From: Granulicella arctica
Lineage (GTDB): Bacteria > Acidobacteriota > Terriglobia > Terriglobales > Acidobacteriaceae
Direction: 5' to 3'
Assembly (NCBI RefSeq): GCF_025685605.1
Contig: NZ_JAGTUT010000001.1
Location: 744,001 to 808,000 of the forward strand
Length of the DNA stretch: 64,000 nt
The notes under the pieces are model-generated. The model searched no databases. It saw only the letters and a program-made list of their open reading frames with translations, and was not told where the DNA came from. Position numbers and translations under genes: made by a program. Shown piece by piece: positions 44,583 through 53,079 of this stretch; the first letter of the stretch is position 1; every line of letters starts with the position of its first letter.

Positions 44583-45224
44583 ATGCCCGCCAACTTCAAC
44601 CACATAGCCCGGCTCTACCGTTACCTCGAATACCTCACCCTTGGCCCCATCCTTCAGCGCACCCGAACCCACTTCCTTTCACACCTGCTCGACCGAAAAC
44701 AAGCCCTGGTACTCGGCGATGGAGACGGTCGCTTCCTCGCCCAACTCCTCAAGACAAATCTCGGCATACACGCCGACGCGGTAGACACCAGCGCCACCAT
44801 GCTTCAGCTTCTCCGCCAACGCTGCGAAACGACCGTTCACAGCGCTACCCATCGCCTCCACACACACAATCACAGCGCCCTGGAACACGCAGTCTCCAGG
44901 AAAACAGACCTGATCACCACCCACTTCTTCCTTGACTGCCTTACCCAGACCGAACTCGAAACCCTCATCGCCAAACTGTCTTCGCACCTGGCCTCGGGAA
45001 CCCTCTGGCTCCACTCCGACTTCCGCATCCCCACCGGCCTTCTCAACCTCCCGGGCCGCCTCTACATCAGAATCCTCTACTTCGCCTTCCGCCTCCTGAC
45101 CGGTCTGCGCACTACCCACCTCCCCGACCACGAAGCGCCGCTGCAGCAAGCAGGCTTCCAGCGAACGCACCAACATCTGAGCCTCTTCGGCCTGCTCACC
45201 ACGGAGCTTTGGGAAAGAACTTAG
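44583..45224 (+). CDS. Class I SAM-dependent methyltransferase
   Basis: The 213-residue protein has SAM motif I ALVLGDGDGRFLAQLL (about 41-56), an acidic VDTSATML after strand 2, and motif II/III-like LITTHFFLDCLT before TLWLHSDFRIP (post-III). The structure is a small Rossmann methyltransferase of UbiE/Methyltransf_25 type. The C-terminal half has a hydrophobic helix cluster (RLYIRILYFAFRLLTGLR), so it probably associates with the membrane. It overlaps no gene and follows the UbiA-like gene by 21 nt, so an operon with a shared lipid or quinone substrate is inferred. Confidence 0.75.
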   Translation: MPANFNHIARLYRYLEYLTLGPILQRTRTHFLSHLLDRKQALVLGDGDGRFLAQLLKTNLGIHADAVDTSATMLQLLRQRCETTVHSATHRLHTHNHSALEHAVSRKTDLITTHFFLDCLTQTELETLIAKLSSHLASGTLWLHSDFRIPTGLLNLPGRLYIRILYFAFRLLTGLRTTHLPDHEAPLQQAGFQRTHQHLSLFGLLTTELWERT

Positions 45225-45230
45225 CACCGA

Positions 45231-45385
45231 TCAGTGCGGATGACACCGATCGAACCAGACATCAATTCCTGTGCCTCAGCTGCCTTCTGTCCTACAGCCG
45301 CGAGCCTTCATCCGTGCTCTTCCGCGCTCACCCGTGGTGAGCCTCTCAGACGGGATTGCAAGTAAATCGGTGTCATCCGCACTGA
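45231..45385. repeat. 20-bp perfect inverted repeat spaced by 115 nt
   Basis: TCAGTGCGGATGACACCGAT (45231-45250) is the exact reverse complement of 45366-45385. The interior holds further ATCCGTG/ACCCGTGG-like short copies. It lies between the methyltransferase and the M1 peptidase, with no transposase. It may be a MITE-like or dispersed intergenic repeat, or a large RNA stem. Confidence 0.75.
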
Positions 45386-45423
45386 GCTGCGTTATGCCTC
45401 TCTCTGCCCAAGTACAATTCATC

Positions 45424-47457
45424 ATGCCGCGAACCTACCTCTCAGCAGCCACCCTGCTCCTTCTCGCGCCCCCTCTCGCCTTTGCCCAAGGCAGCATCGC
45501 CACCAACTCCCCCACGCCCCTCTCGACCCGCGTCGTCGCCTACAACATAGACGCGAAGATCGACACCGGCAAGAAGGAGGTCGACGCCACCGAAACCCTT
45601 ACCTACAAGAACCTCACCGGCCAGCCACTCACGACCTTCCCGTTCCATCTCTATCTCAACGGCTTCCAGCCCCAGTCCTCCTTCACCACCGAGACTCACT
45701 ACACCGGCGGCATTCGTGACAACGAGAAAGACAACGACTATCCCCCTGAGAAGATGGGCAGCATCGCCATCGCCCACATCGACGCTGAAGGCTACGGCGA
45801 CCTCACCCCGACCCAGCGCTTTCTGGCGCCCGACGACCACAACGCCGCCGATCGCACCGTAGCCGAGTTCACGCTGCCGCATCCTCTCGCGCCAAACGAC
45901 TCCATCACCTTCCACATCGCCTTCCACGACAAGTTTCCCGTCTCCATCGCCCGCAACGGCTACAAGCGAGACTTCCTCATGGGCGGCCAGTGGTTCCCCA
46001 AGGTCGGTGTCTTCTGGCACGGTGCTTGGAACTGCCACCAGTACCACGCCACTACCGAGTTCTTCTCAGACTTCGGCACCTTCACCGTCCACCTCACTCT
46101 CCCCCGTAACTACGTCCTCGGAGCCACCGGCGTACCCACCGGCGAGATCGTCAATCAAAACGGCACGAAGACTCTCAGCTTCTACGGCGAAGACATCGGT
46201 GATTTCGCCTGGGCCGCCAGCCCGCACTTTCAGGTCACCGACGGCATCTTTCTCTCATCCCTCGGTCCCGTCCAGATTCACGTCCTCGCCCTCGCTGCTC
46301 ACCCCGAAGCCGGCCAGCGCTACCTGAAGATCATGCAGCAATCGCTCGCAGAATTCGACCATCGCTATGGCCCCTACCCGTACAAAGTCCTCACGGTCAT
46401 CGACCCCGAACCCGACTCTCAGATCGGCGGCATGGAGTACCCCACCCTCTTTACTGGCGACACCTCCTGGTTCGACCCCACCCACGTCACCGAGCTAACC
46501 GCCGAGCATGAGTTCGGCCACCAGTATTGGTACGGCATGGTTGCCACCAATGAGTTTGAGGACGCCTGGCTGGACGAAGGCATCAACTCCTACACCGAAG
46601 TGAAAGTCTTGAGCGCCATCCTTGGCAAAAACACCTCCTTCCTCAACAAATCGTGGGCCAATGCTGGGGATTCCACCCTTCAGCGCGTCACATACCTCTC
46701 CGCACCAGATTCGGACCCCGTCACCCGCCACGCCTGGCAGTTCCGCAACTCCGGCTCCTACAGCGGCGTCACGTACGGCAAAACCGCGACCCTCCTTACC
46801 ACCCTCGAAGGCATCGTCGGCACGGACGTGATGGACGACGCTATGCGCACCTACTTCATGAAATACCGCTTCACCCATCCCGTCACCGAAGACTTCCTCC
46901 GCACCATCGAGCAAGTAGCCATCGCTCACGGCAAAGCCATCGGCGATGCACCCCCAAGTCCCTTCGCCAGCACCGTTCCCTTCTCGACCGACTACGCCGC
47001 CGCCCCACCCGTCAACTCCAGCCTGCGCCCCTTCCTCAATCAGGCCGTCTACGGAACCCAGGTCCTCGACTACCGTGTCGACTCCATCAGCTCCGATCCC
47101 GTCCAGTGGTGGCTCCCCGCGCCGAAGGACAGCAAGAGCACCCAGTACATCACCACAGTCAGCCTGCGCCGCAAGGGTGACTTCATCCTGCCCGTCACCG
47201 TTGAAGTCGTCTTCGAGGATGGCACACGCCTTCGCGACACCTGGAACGGCGTCGACGAGTGGAAGCGACTCACCTACACCCGCAACTCCAAAGTCGTCTC
47301 CGCCGAGATCGACCCTGACCACCTCGTCCTGCTCGACAAAGACCCCTTCAACAACAGCATCACCGAGCGAGCCAACTCCACCGTTCATCTCAAGCTGGCG
47401 AACCTCCTCCTCGCCGCGCAGCAGTTTGCCGAACAGCTCATCACCTGGCTGGTTTAG
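45424..47457 (+). CDS. Exported M1-family metallopeptidase
   Basis: The start ATG at 45424 gives a signal peptide (MPRTYLSAATLLLLAPPLAFAQ) and 677 residues. An upstream in-frame extension overlaps the inverted repeat and is rejected. The M1 beta-sandwich domain is followed by GGMEYPTLF (the GxMEN-like substrate loop) and the zinc site HEFGH (362-366), with the third ligand Glu385 in AWLDEGINSYTE, 19 residues after the second His. The C-terminal region after about 470 is less conserved. It would be an outward-facing aminopeptidase. The next gene begins 52 nt downstream. Confidence 0.9.
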   Translation: MPRTYLSAATLLLLAPPLAFAQGSIATNSPTPLSTRVVAYNIDAKIDTGKKEVDATETLTYKNLTGQPLTTFPFHLYLNGFQPQSSFTTETHYTGGIRDNEKDNDYPPEKMGSIAIAHIDAEGYGDLTPTQRFLAPDDHNAADRTVAEFTLPHPLAPNDSITFHIAFHDKFPVSIARNGYKRDFLMGGQWFPKVGVFWHGAWNCHQYHATTEFFSDFGTFTVHLTLPRNYVLGATGVPTGEIVNQNGTKTLSFYGEDIGDFAWAASPHFQVTDGIFLSSLGPVQIHVLALAAHPEAGQRYLKIMQQSLAEFDHRYGPYPYKVLTVIDPEPDSQIGGMEYPTLFTGDTSWFDPTHVTELTAEHEFGHQYWYGMVATNEFEDAWLDEGINSYTEVKVLSAILGKNTSFLNKSWANAGDSTLQRVTYLSAPDSDPVTRHAWQFRNSGSYSGVTYGKTATLLTTLEGIVGTDVMDDAMRTYFMKYRFTHPVTEDFLRTIEQVAIAHGKAIGDAPPSPFASTVPFSTDYAAAPPVNSSLRPFLNQAVYGTQVLDYRVDSISSDPVQWWLPAPKDSKSTQYITTVSLRRKGDFILPVTVEVVFEDGTRLRDTWNGVDEWKRLTYTRNSKVVSAEIDPDHLVLLDKDPFNNSITERANSTVHLKLANLLLAAQQFAEQLITWLV

Positions 47458-47509
47458 GAATTCGTTTGTCACAAGAACATCTGCACCAACTCAAGAGGCC
47501 TTCAACGTT

Positions 47510-48619
47510 ATGAATGAAAATCGCAGCCTCCTCTTCCACGGTCTTGGTCTCACCCTGCGCCGCCTCCCGGCTCTCCTCTGGGCCTTCCTCTTCAACTTCG
47601 TCTTCTCCGCCCTGACCGTCGCGCACATCGCCGGAAGCATCGGCAAGATCACCGACACCTCGCTCGCCGCAGAGCCCCTGCGCCACGGCTTCGACCTTGG
47701 CACCATGATCCTTCTGAGCTTTAAGCTCAATGAAGGCACAGGACTCAGCCCTAACTCCGGCGTGTCCATTCTCCTGTACCTCGCCACCTACTTCCTCATC
47801 GTTCCCGGCACCCTGCTCTGCTACCAGACTGGCATTCCCGCCCGCCTGTCGACCATCCTTCAAGCCGGTCTCATGCACTTCTGGCGCTTCGTCCGGATCA
47901 CCGTCCTCGCTGGCCTCGTCATGGCCCTCATCCTCGGTCCGCTCTTCGCGATCTATTCCCGCTACAGCGCCTACGTCGACGACCACATCGTCGGCCGTCC
48001 CGGAGTGATCTATGAACTCCTTGCCCTCGTCGCCATCGCTCTGGTCGCAGCCATCCTCCGGCTCTACTTCGATCTCGTCGAGGTCTACACCGTCCAACTG
48101 GGCCTCCAACTCCTTGCCAGCGGCAAGCCCGACCGCCGCGTCCGCAAAACCCTCCTGCCCGCACTCCGTGCTCTCCGCAGGAACTTCGGCCGCTCCTACC
48201 TGACCTTCCTCTTCCTCTCTTTCCTAGGCTTTGGAGCCATGGGCCTCGCCGCCCGCTTCAGCATCCATTCGCTCGCCCAGCCGCGCGTCTGGCCCACCTT
48301 CCTCATCACCCAGGCTGGACTCTTCCTCATGCTGCTCACCCGCTTCTGGCAACGCGGAGCCGAAACCACCCTCAGCCTTGACTACCCCATCCTCGAAGCT
48401 CCCATAGGCCGCACGCGCGCCACCTTTGTGCCTAACGAACCCGCTCCCGTCTCCACCATCAGCGCAGCCCCAATACCCTTCACCCACGCACACGTCACCG
48501 ACCCAATCCCTCAGCCAGAGCCCAGCACTCCCTCTCTCCCCGAACCCGATCCTGCCATCTACCATCACAATCCAGGCTCCACTCCCGAGCCGGTTGATCC
48601 CGATCCCAGCGAACTTTAG
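47510..48619 (+). CDS. Six-helix membrane protein with proline-rich tail, unknown function
   Basis: The start ATG at 47510 (MNENRSLLF), about 11 nt after AAGAGG, gives 369 residues. Five to six membrane segments cover residues 18-40, 85-108, 130-155, 170-192, 235-258 and 270-285. The last 70 residues are Pro/Glu-rich (EPAPVSTIS, PIPQPEPSTPSLPEPDP) and probably disordered. The arrangement resembles large membrane proteins of the DUF4013/YciC type, but no firm family call is possible. It follows the M1 peptidase by 52 nt and is likely co-transcribed. Confidence 0.65.
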   Translation: MNENRSLLFHGLGLTLRRLPALLWAFLFNFVFSALTVAHIAGSIGKITDTSLAAEPLRHGFDLGTMILLSFKLNEGTGLSPNSGVSILLYLATYFLIVPGTLLCYQTGIPARLSTILQAGLMHFWRFVRITVLAGLVMALILGPLFAIYSRYSAYVDDHIVGRPGVIYELLALVAIALVAAILRLYFDLVEVYTVQLGLQLLASGKPDRRVRKTLLPALRALRRNFGRSYLTFLFLSFLGFGAMGLAARFSIHSLAQPRVWPTFLITQAGLFLMLLTRFWQRGAETTLSLDYPILEAPIGRTRATFVPNEPAPVSTISAAPIPFTHAHVTDPIPQPEPSTPSLPEPDPAIYHHNPGSTPEPVDPDPSEL

Positions 48620-48678
48620 GATCGGTGCAGGTCCGAATGATTACGCAGTTGTCAGACCACTCCGTAATGAAAACGACT

Positions 48679-48684
48679 TATAAT
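48679..48684 (+). promoter_or_regulatory. TATAAT -10 box just upstream of sixA
   Basis: A perfect TATAAT at 48679-48684 sits 12 nt before the sixA ATG in a locally AT-rich patch. A transcript starting about seven bases downstream would be almost leaderless. No matching -35 at 17 nt is clear. Confidence 0.4.
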
Positions 48685-48696
48685 TGTTACAGTTAT

Positions 48697-49230
48697 ATGA
48701 ATTTATTTATTCTTCGCCACGCCAGCGCTGGCACCCGCCGCGCCAACCCACTTTTAGACGTAAAGCGTCCCCTGGACAAAGATGGCAAGCGCCACTGCCT
48801 CCAGCTCGCCCACGTCCTGAACGCCCTGAAGATCAACTTCGACCTCATCGTCTCCAGCCCTCTCAAGCGCAGCCTGCAAACCGCAACCCTCGTCGGCACG
48901 GAGACCGGCTACGAAGCGCCAGTCATGCTCTCTGCCGGTCTGGCACCGGACGCCAAGCTGCCCGACTTCCTCAAGCTCCTGCAGGAGTTCCGCAATCGCG
49001 AGAACGTCCTCCTCGTCGGCCATAACCCCAATCTGCAGGGCTTCCTTGGTGCGCTCGTTGTTCCCGCAAACCAGACTCCAGCGCAGATCCGACTTCGCAA
49101 GGGATCGATAGCCCGGCTAAACCTCACTCGCGGCCCCGCAAGCCTCCAGGGCCTGATGGACCCACGCGTCATCCGCGCTCTTTACGCCACTTCGACCAAA
49201 ACCTCTCGCCGGAAGACAGCCAAGAAGTAA
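48697..49230 (+). CDS. sixA: SixA-type phosphohistidine phosphatase (histidine phosphatase superfamily)
   Basis: The start ATG at 48697 (MNLFILRHASAG) places the phospho-accepting His8 in the RHG-like motif. RPLDKDGKRHCLQLA follows, then VSSPLKRSLQTATLV with the second Arg, and VGHNPNLQG with the second catalytic His. The 177-residue length fits SixA. SixA removes phosphate from histidine kinases' HPt domains or PTS proteins. Its 3' end overlaps the 3' end of the convergent ppx gene by 49 nt. A nearly leaderless promoter is suggested by the TATAAT at 48679. Confidence 0.88.
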   Translation: MNLFILRHASAGTRRANPLLDVKRPLDKDGKRHCLQLAHVLNALKINFDLIVSSPLKRSLQTATLVGTETGYEAPVMLSAGLAPDAKLPDFLKLLQEFRNRENVLLVGHNPNLQGFLGALVVPANQTPAQIRLRKGSIARLNLTRGPASLQGLMDPRVIRALYATSTKTSRRKTAKK

Positions 49231-50750
49231 GCCGCCTCCTTCTTCAGCGACCACGCTTCTAACTCCGCCCCGCCACGTCCCGGCACCAGTTGCAGCACCA
49301 CGCGCTTCGGATACACCAGCGTCCGCATCTTCACCACGGCGCTGGCCCGATCCTGATTTAACGCCTGTGCCAGTCGCAGCAGCACCACTGCCCGAGTTAC
49401 ATTCTGGTGCTCCTCTACGGGGATCGTCCGCATCACGCGATCCGCTGCCTCAGGCCGACTCTTCCCCATAAACCGCGCCACCGCACTCACCAGCAGCCGC
49501 TGCTCCGGCGAAAAACCAAAGATCTCCGAGTTGGCAATGATGTACTGCGTGTGGCGATGATGCCCCTGATGATTCATGAACTTACCGGCATCCTGCATCA
49601 TCGCCGCGCACTCCAGCCAAAGCCGATACTCCGCCGGCAGCTCATGCACCCGGGCCAGTGCGTCGAACAGTTCGACGACATGCTGCCGCACCGGCTCCGC
49701 CTTCTTCTGGTCGATCCCATACCGTCGGCACACCTCGAGCACCGCAGCCCACCGCTCGTCCTCAATCTTCTTGTGGACCGAGGCCCGCAGATCGACCTCT
49801 CCCAGCATCTGCGCCAGCATCCCGTCGCGCAGTCCCAGCGAAGAGTAGCGAAATCCCTGCAGGCCCATCCGCTCCAGCAGGCTCGCATACACCTGCGCGC
49901 CGCCAATAATGATCTCTGAGCGTCGCGGCCCGATTCCTGGCACAGCCGCCCGATGCGCGTTGTCCATCTTTACCAGCCGGTCCGCCAGCCTCCGAATATC
50001 AACCGTCGGCGCCGCCAGCGTACCTACCTTCCGCGTAGCCCTCTTGGTCGCCGTCTTCTTCAGCGCACCACCCTTCGCCGGAAGAGCTGCACTCGCCTCC
50101 GCCAGTGCCGCCGCCGTTCCCGATGTCGCGATTACCAGCCCAATCCGGTGCTGAACGCCAAGTCGCCTCTCGCCACGCCGCAGCTCCCGCTCGATATATT
50201 GCTTCAACCGGGCGATGTCTTCCTTTGTAGGCGGATCGTTCTGCAGAAACTCCTGCTGCAGCCGCACCGCTCCCAGCGGCAGACTCACCATCTGCTTCAC
50301 CAGCCCACCGTCCGATATCGTCACCTCGCAGCTTCCGCCGCCGAGATCGATCAACATGCACTTCCCGCGCGCCCCCACCTCATGCGTCACCACACCCAGG
50401 TGGATCAGCCGACCCTCTTCCAGCCCCGAGATCACTTCGACGTTCCAGCCTGTAGCCGACTTCACCCACTCCCGGAATGCCGCCGCATTGCGCGCATCCC
50501 GCATCGCGCTCGTCGCGACAACCCGCACCTTGTCAACTACATGGAGCTGCGCCGCTTTGTGGAATCGCTTCAGCGCCCCGATCGTGGAAGCCATGGCCTC
50601 AGGCGAAATCACGCCTGTCTGGAAGACGCTCTCCCCCAGCCGTGTCACCTCACGGTCTTCATGCAGCGTCTTCAAGCGGTGCATCTGCAACGAGGCAATC
50701 TTCAGTCGGCAGGAGTTCGAGCCGATATCGATCGCGGCAAAGGTGGGCAT
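49182..50750 (-). CDS. ppx: Ppx/GppA family exopolyphosphatase
   Basis: The 522-residue protein has the ASKHA fold. The first phosphate loop is AAIDIGSNSCRLKI (about 5-18). ATSAMRDARN and the second loop LIDLGGGSCEV follow. The C-terminal part is an HD-like domain (ECAAMMQDAGKFMNHQGHHRH) that in Ppx/GppA binds nucleotides or polyphosphate. It hydrolyses polyphosphate or pppGpp. The adjoining sixA gene on the opposite strand, overlapping by 49 nt, is a common functional neighbourhood. Near residues 223-235 there is a Lys/Arg/Thr-rich insert (KKTATKRATRK) in the linker between the halves. Confidence 0.92.
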   Translation of the reverse strand: MPTFAAIDIGSNSCRLKIASLQMHRLKTLHEDREVTRLGESVFQTGVISPEAMASTIGALKRFHKAAQLHVVDKVRVVATSAMRDARNAAAFREWVKSATGWNVEVISGLEEGRLIHLGVVTHEVGARGKCMLIDLGGGSCEVTISDGGLVKQMVSLPLGAVRLQQEFLQNDPPTKEDIARLKQYIERELRRGERRLGVQHRIGLVIATSGTAAALAEASAALPAKGGALKKTATKRATRKVGTLAAPTVDIRRLADRLVKMDNAHRAAVPGIGPRRSEIIIGGAQVYASLLERMGLQGFRYSSLGLRDGMLAQMLGEVDLRASVHKKIEDERWAAVLEVCRRYGIDQKKAEPVRQHVVELFDALARVHELPAEYRLWLECAAMMQDAGKFMNHQGHHRHTQYIIANSEIFGFSPEQRLLVSAVARFMGKSRPEAADRVMRTIPVEEHQNVTRAVVLLRLAQALNQDRASAVVKMRTLVYPKRVVLQLVPGRGGAELEAWSLKKEAAYFLAVFRREVLVEVA

Positions 50751-50877
50751 CGTCTAAACTCTCCCAAGGGCAGAAACTCTGAATTGAAAAGCGTCCCTTG
50801 CAAACGATACAGGGTCTAGATCAAATCCCTGTGCTGCCGCATCCAACACCAGTAAATTCGAGGTAAACCGCCAGCCG

Positions 50878-53028
50878 ATGCTTCTTCAACACCCCATAGT
50901 CCAGACGGCAGCTTCCAGCCTTCGGACCGATCCATCCAACCCCGACTCCTCGAAGTTTCATGCAGGTGCCCCGCGACAATCCACCGCACTGGCCATCCTT
51001 GCCGGGTTGTGGCTGATTCTCTTCTTCGCCGCCCTCTTCGCCCCGCCGCTGCTCGACGATGCCGACGCCACCCACGCCAACGCCGCACGTCACATAGCCC
51101 TTACCGGCGACTGGGTCACGCTACACGTAAACAGTATCCGCTATCTCGAAAAAGCGCCGCTCCCCTACTGGCTCGTAGCGATCAGCTTCCGCATCTTCGG
51201 CTTCAACACCTTTGCCGCCCACCTCCCACAGGGCATCGGCGTCCTGCTCCTTGCCATACTCGGCTACGCCTGGGCTAACAAGGCCTTCGGAGCCAGAACC
51301 GCCTTCTACACCGGTATCGCAGTCCTCACTGCGGCAGGCGTCTTCCTCTTCACCCGGATCTTCATCCCCGAAGTCCTGCTCTCACTCCTCCTCTGTATCT
51401 CCCTCTACTGCCTCCTCGAAGCACTCAGCCGATCCAACACCAGATCTGCGTACGCCATGTGGGCTGCCCTAGCCCTCGCCGTCCTGACCAAGGGCCTTGT
51501 AGCCCTCGTCTTCTTCTTCGGAGCAGGCGCCATCTATCTCGTCCTCAGCGGCGACTACCGCAAGTGGCGCGCCCTCCGTCCCTTCACCGGCCTCCTGCTC
51601 TTCCTCGCCATCACCGCCCCCTGGCACATCCTCGCCGGTCTCCGCAACACCGGCGGCATGAACGGCCACGGCTTCTTCTGGTTCTACTTCATCAACGAAC
51701 ACGTCCTGCGTTTCCTCGGTAAGCGCATCCCGATGGACTACAACAAGCTCCCCGGCTATCTCTTCTGGAGCCTCCACCTCGTATGGCTCTTCCCCTGGGC
51801 GCTCTTCCTACCCTCCCTCTGCGACCAGTCGATCAAAGCCTTCATAGCCCACCGCCGCGCCAGCACCCCCATCTTCGAGAACTGGCCAGTCTGGACGGCC
51901 TACGGTGTAGCCATCCTCGGCATACTCCTCCGCAACCTCTTCCATGCTCCCTATCTCCTCGTCGTAGCCGCCGCCGGCCTCGTCATTCTTCTCATCGAAC
52001 TCCGCCGTCGCCAGCGTCTCGAACCGGGCACCGCTCTACTCCACATCGAGACCTACGCCCAACGAACCACTCTCCTGCTCGCCGTCTATTCGGGCCTGAT
52101 CCTCGTCTTCTTCTCCCTGTCGACCAATCAGGAGTACTACACCTTTCCTGCCTACCTCCCGCTCCTGATGCTCCTCATGCACGCCGTCGTCCGCTCGGAG
52201 ACTACCTTCTCCATCGACAAGGCCTCCCGTCGTTGGATCACCGTAGCCCACGCAGCCTTCACCATCCTCGGCATCGCTATCTTCGTCGCACTCGCCTACG
52301 GCCTCTGGACGTCGCGTAAGGAAGCCTTCGTCCCCGACATCGGCGATCTGCTAGCCCATCGCGGCGTAGGCGACTACACCCTCTCGATGTCCCACCTCTT
52401 CGACCTCACCGGCCCGTCCTTCGCGGCTCTAAGACTCCCCGCTACCCTGGCCGCCATAGCCTTCGCCTTCGGACCAGCCATCGCCTGGCTCCTACGCCAG
52501 CAGCGTCGCCATCTCGCCGCGACCACCACCATCGCTCTCACCAGCGGTCTCTTCCTCATCGCCGCTCACATCGCCCTCGTCCGCTTTGAGCCCATGCTCT
52601 CCTCGCAGGATCTAGCCGAGAAGATTCAGGAGCTCGAAGACGACCGCGTCATCTCACGCGACAACGAAGTCCTGCTCTACGGCGACCAGGCCTACGGCTC
52701 CTCCATCCCCTTCTACCTCGGCGAAGACGTCGAACTGGTCGAAGGCCGCTCCACCTCCATGCTCTTCGGCTCGACCTTCCCCGACGCCCCGCACATCTTT
52801 CTCACCGACGCCGACCTTCTCGCCGGGTGGGGCACAGGCGAGCGCAAGATCCTCTTCGTCCCACTGGAAAAGCGCGACGACGTCGACAAGTTGCTCGGCT
52901 CCCGCCAGGTACTGCTCGAGGAGACCTCTGGCAAAGCGCTCGTCACCGATCGCCCACTCGATCGGCAGCCGCCTGTTGATTCCGTCCACATCCGTTCCGT
53001 TTTTCCAGCCCTGCATCTACCCCGTTGA
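50878..53028 (+). CDS. GT39/ArnT-like membrane glycosyltransferase (first of tandem pair)
   Basis: The 716-residue protein is a GT-C glycosyltransferase. Helix 1 is followed by the periplasmic catalytic loop PPLLDDADATHANAARHIALTGDWVTL, with an acidic D-D-A-D cluster like ArnT's D-E-x-x-Y region. YLEKAPLPYWLVAISF is the conserved K-P/A-P-L-x-Y-W stretch. A dozen further helices run to about residue 560, and a soluble C-terminal domain follows. It would use a polyprenyl-phosphate sugar to modify lipid A or other envelope lipids. The gene is divergent from ppx and 51 nt before a paralogous gene. Confidence 0.87.
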   Translation: MLLQHPIVQTAASSLRTDPSNPDSSKFHAGAPRQSTALAILAGLWLILFFAALFAPPLLDDADATHANAARHIALTGDWVTLHVNSIRYLEKAPLPYWLVAISFRIFGFNTFAAHLPQGIGVLLLAILGYAWANKAFGARTAFYTGIAVLTAAGVFLFTRIFIPEVLLSLLLCISLYCLLEALSRSNTRSAYAMWAALALAVLTKGLVALVFFFGAGAIYLVLSGDYRKWRALRPFTGLLLFLAITAPWHILAGLRNTGGMNGHGFFWFYFINEHVLRFLGKRIPMDYNKLPGYLFWSLHLVWLFPWALFLPSLCDQSIKAFIAHRRASTPIFENWPVWTAYGVAILGILLRNLFHAPYLLVVAAAGLVILLIELRRRQRLEPGTALLHIETYAQRTTLLLAVYSGLILVFFSLSTNQEYYTFPAYLPLLMLLMHAVVRSETTFSIDKASRRWITVAHAAFTILGIAIFVALAYGLWTSRKEAFVPDIGDLLAHRGVGDYTLSMSHLFDLTGPSFAALRLPATLAAIAFAFGPAIAWLLRQQRRHLAATTTIALTSGLFLIAAHIALVRFEPMLSSQDLAEKIQELEDDRVISRDNEVLLYGDQAYGSSIPFYLGEDVELVEGRSTSMLFGSTFPDAPHIFLTDADLLAGWGTGERKILFVPLEKRDDVDKLLGSRQVLLEETSGKALVTDRPLDRQPPVDSVHIRSVFPALHLPR

Positions 53029-53079
53029 CGGCGGATGAGTACAATCACACCGTGACGTGTTAGGCTTCACTCCTCATAA

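Noticed and set aside
43775..44935. 386-codon plus-strand frame across the UbiA-like and methyltransferase genes
   Set aside because: Arg/Pro/His-rich out-of-frame reading across two genes that each show proper motifs and starts.
46495..47472. 325-codon minus-strand frame opposite the M1 peptidase
   Set aside because: Same composition artefact; the M1 zinc site is intact on the plus strand.
46946..47509. N-terminal 188-codon extension of the membrane-protein gene at 47510
   Set aside because: Overlaps the 3' part of the M1 gene in another frame and is Ser/Pro/Arg-rich; the ATG at 47510 has a ribosome site and begins the membrane protein.
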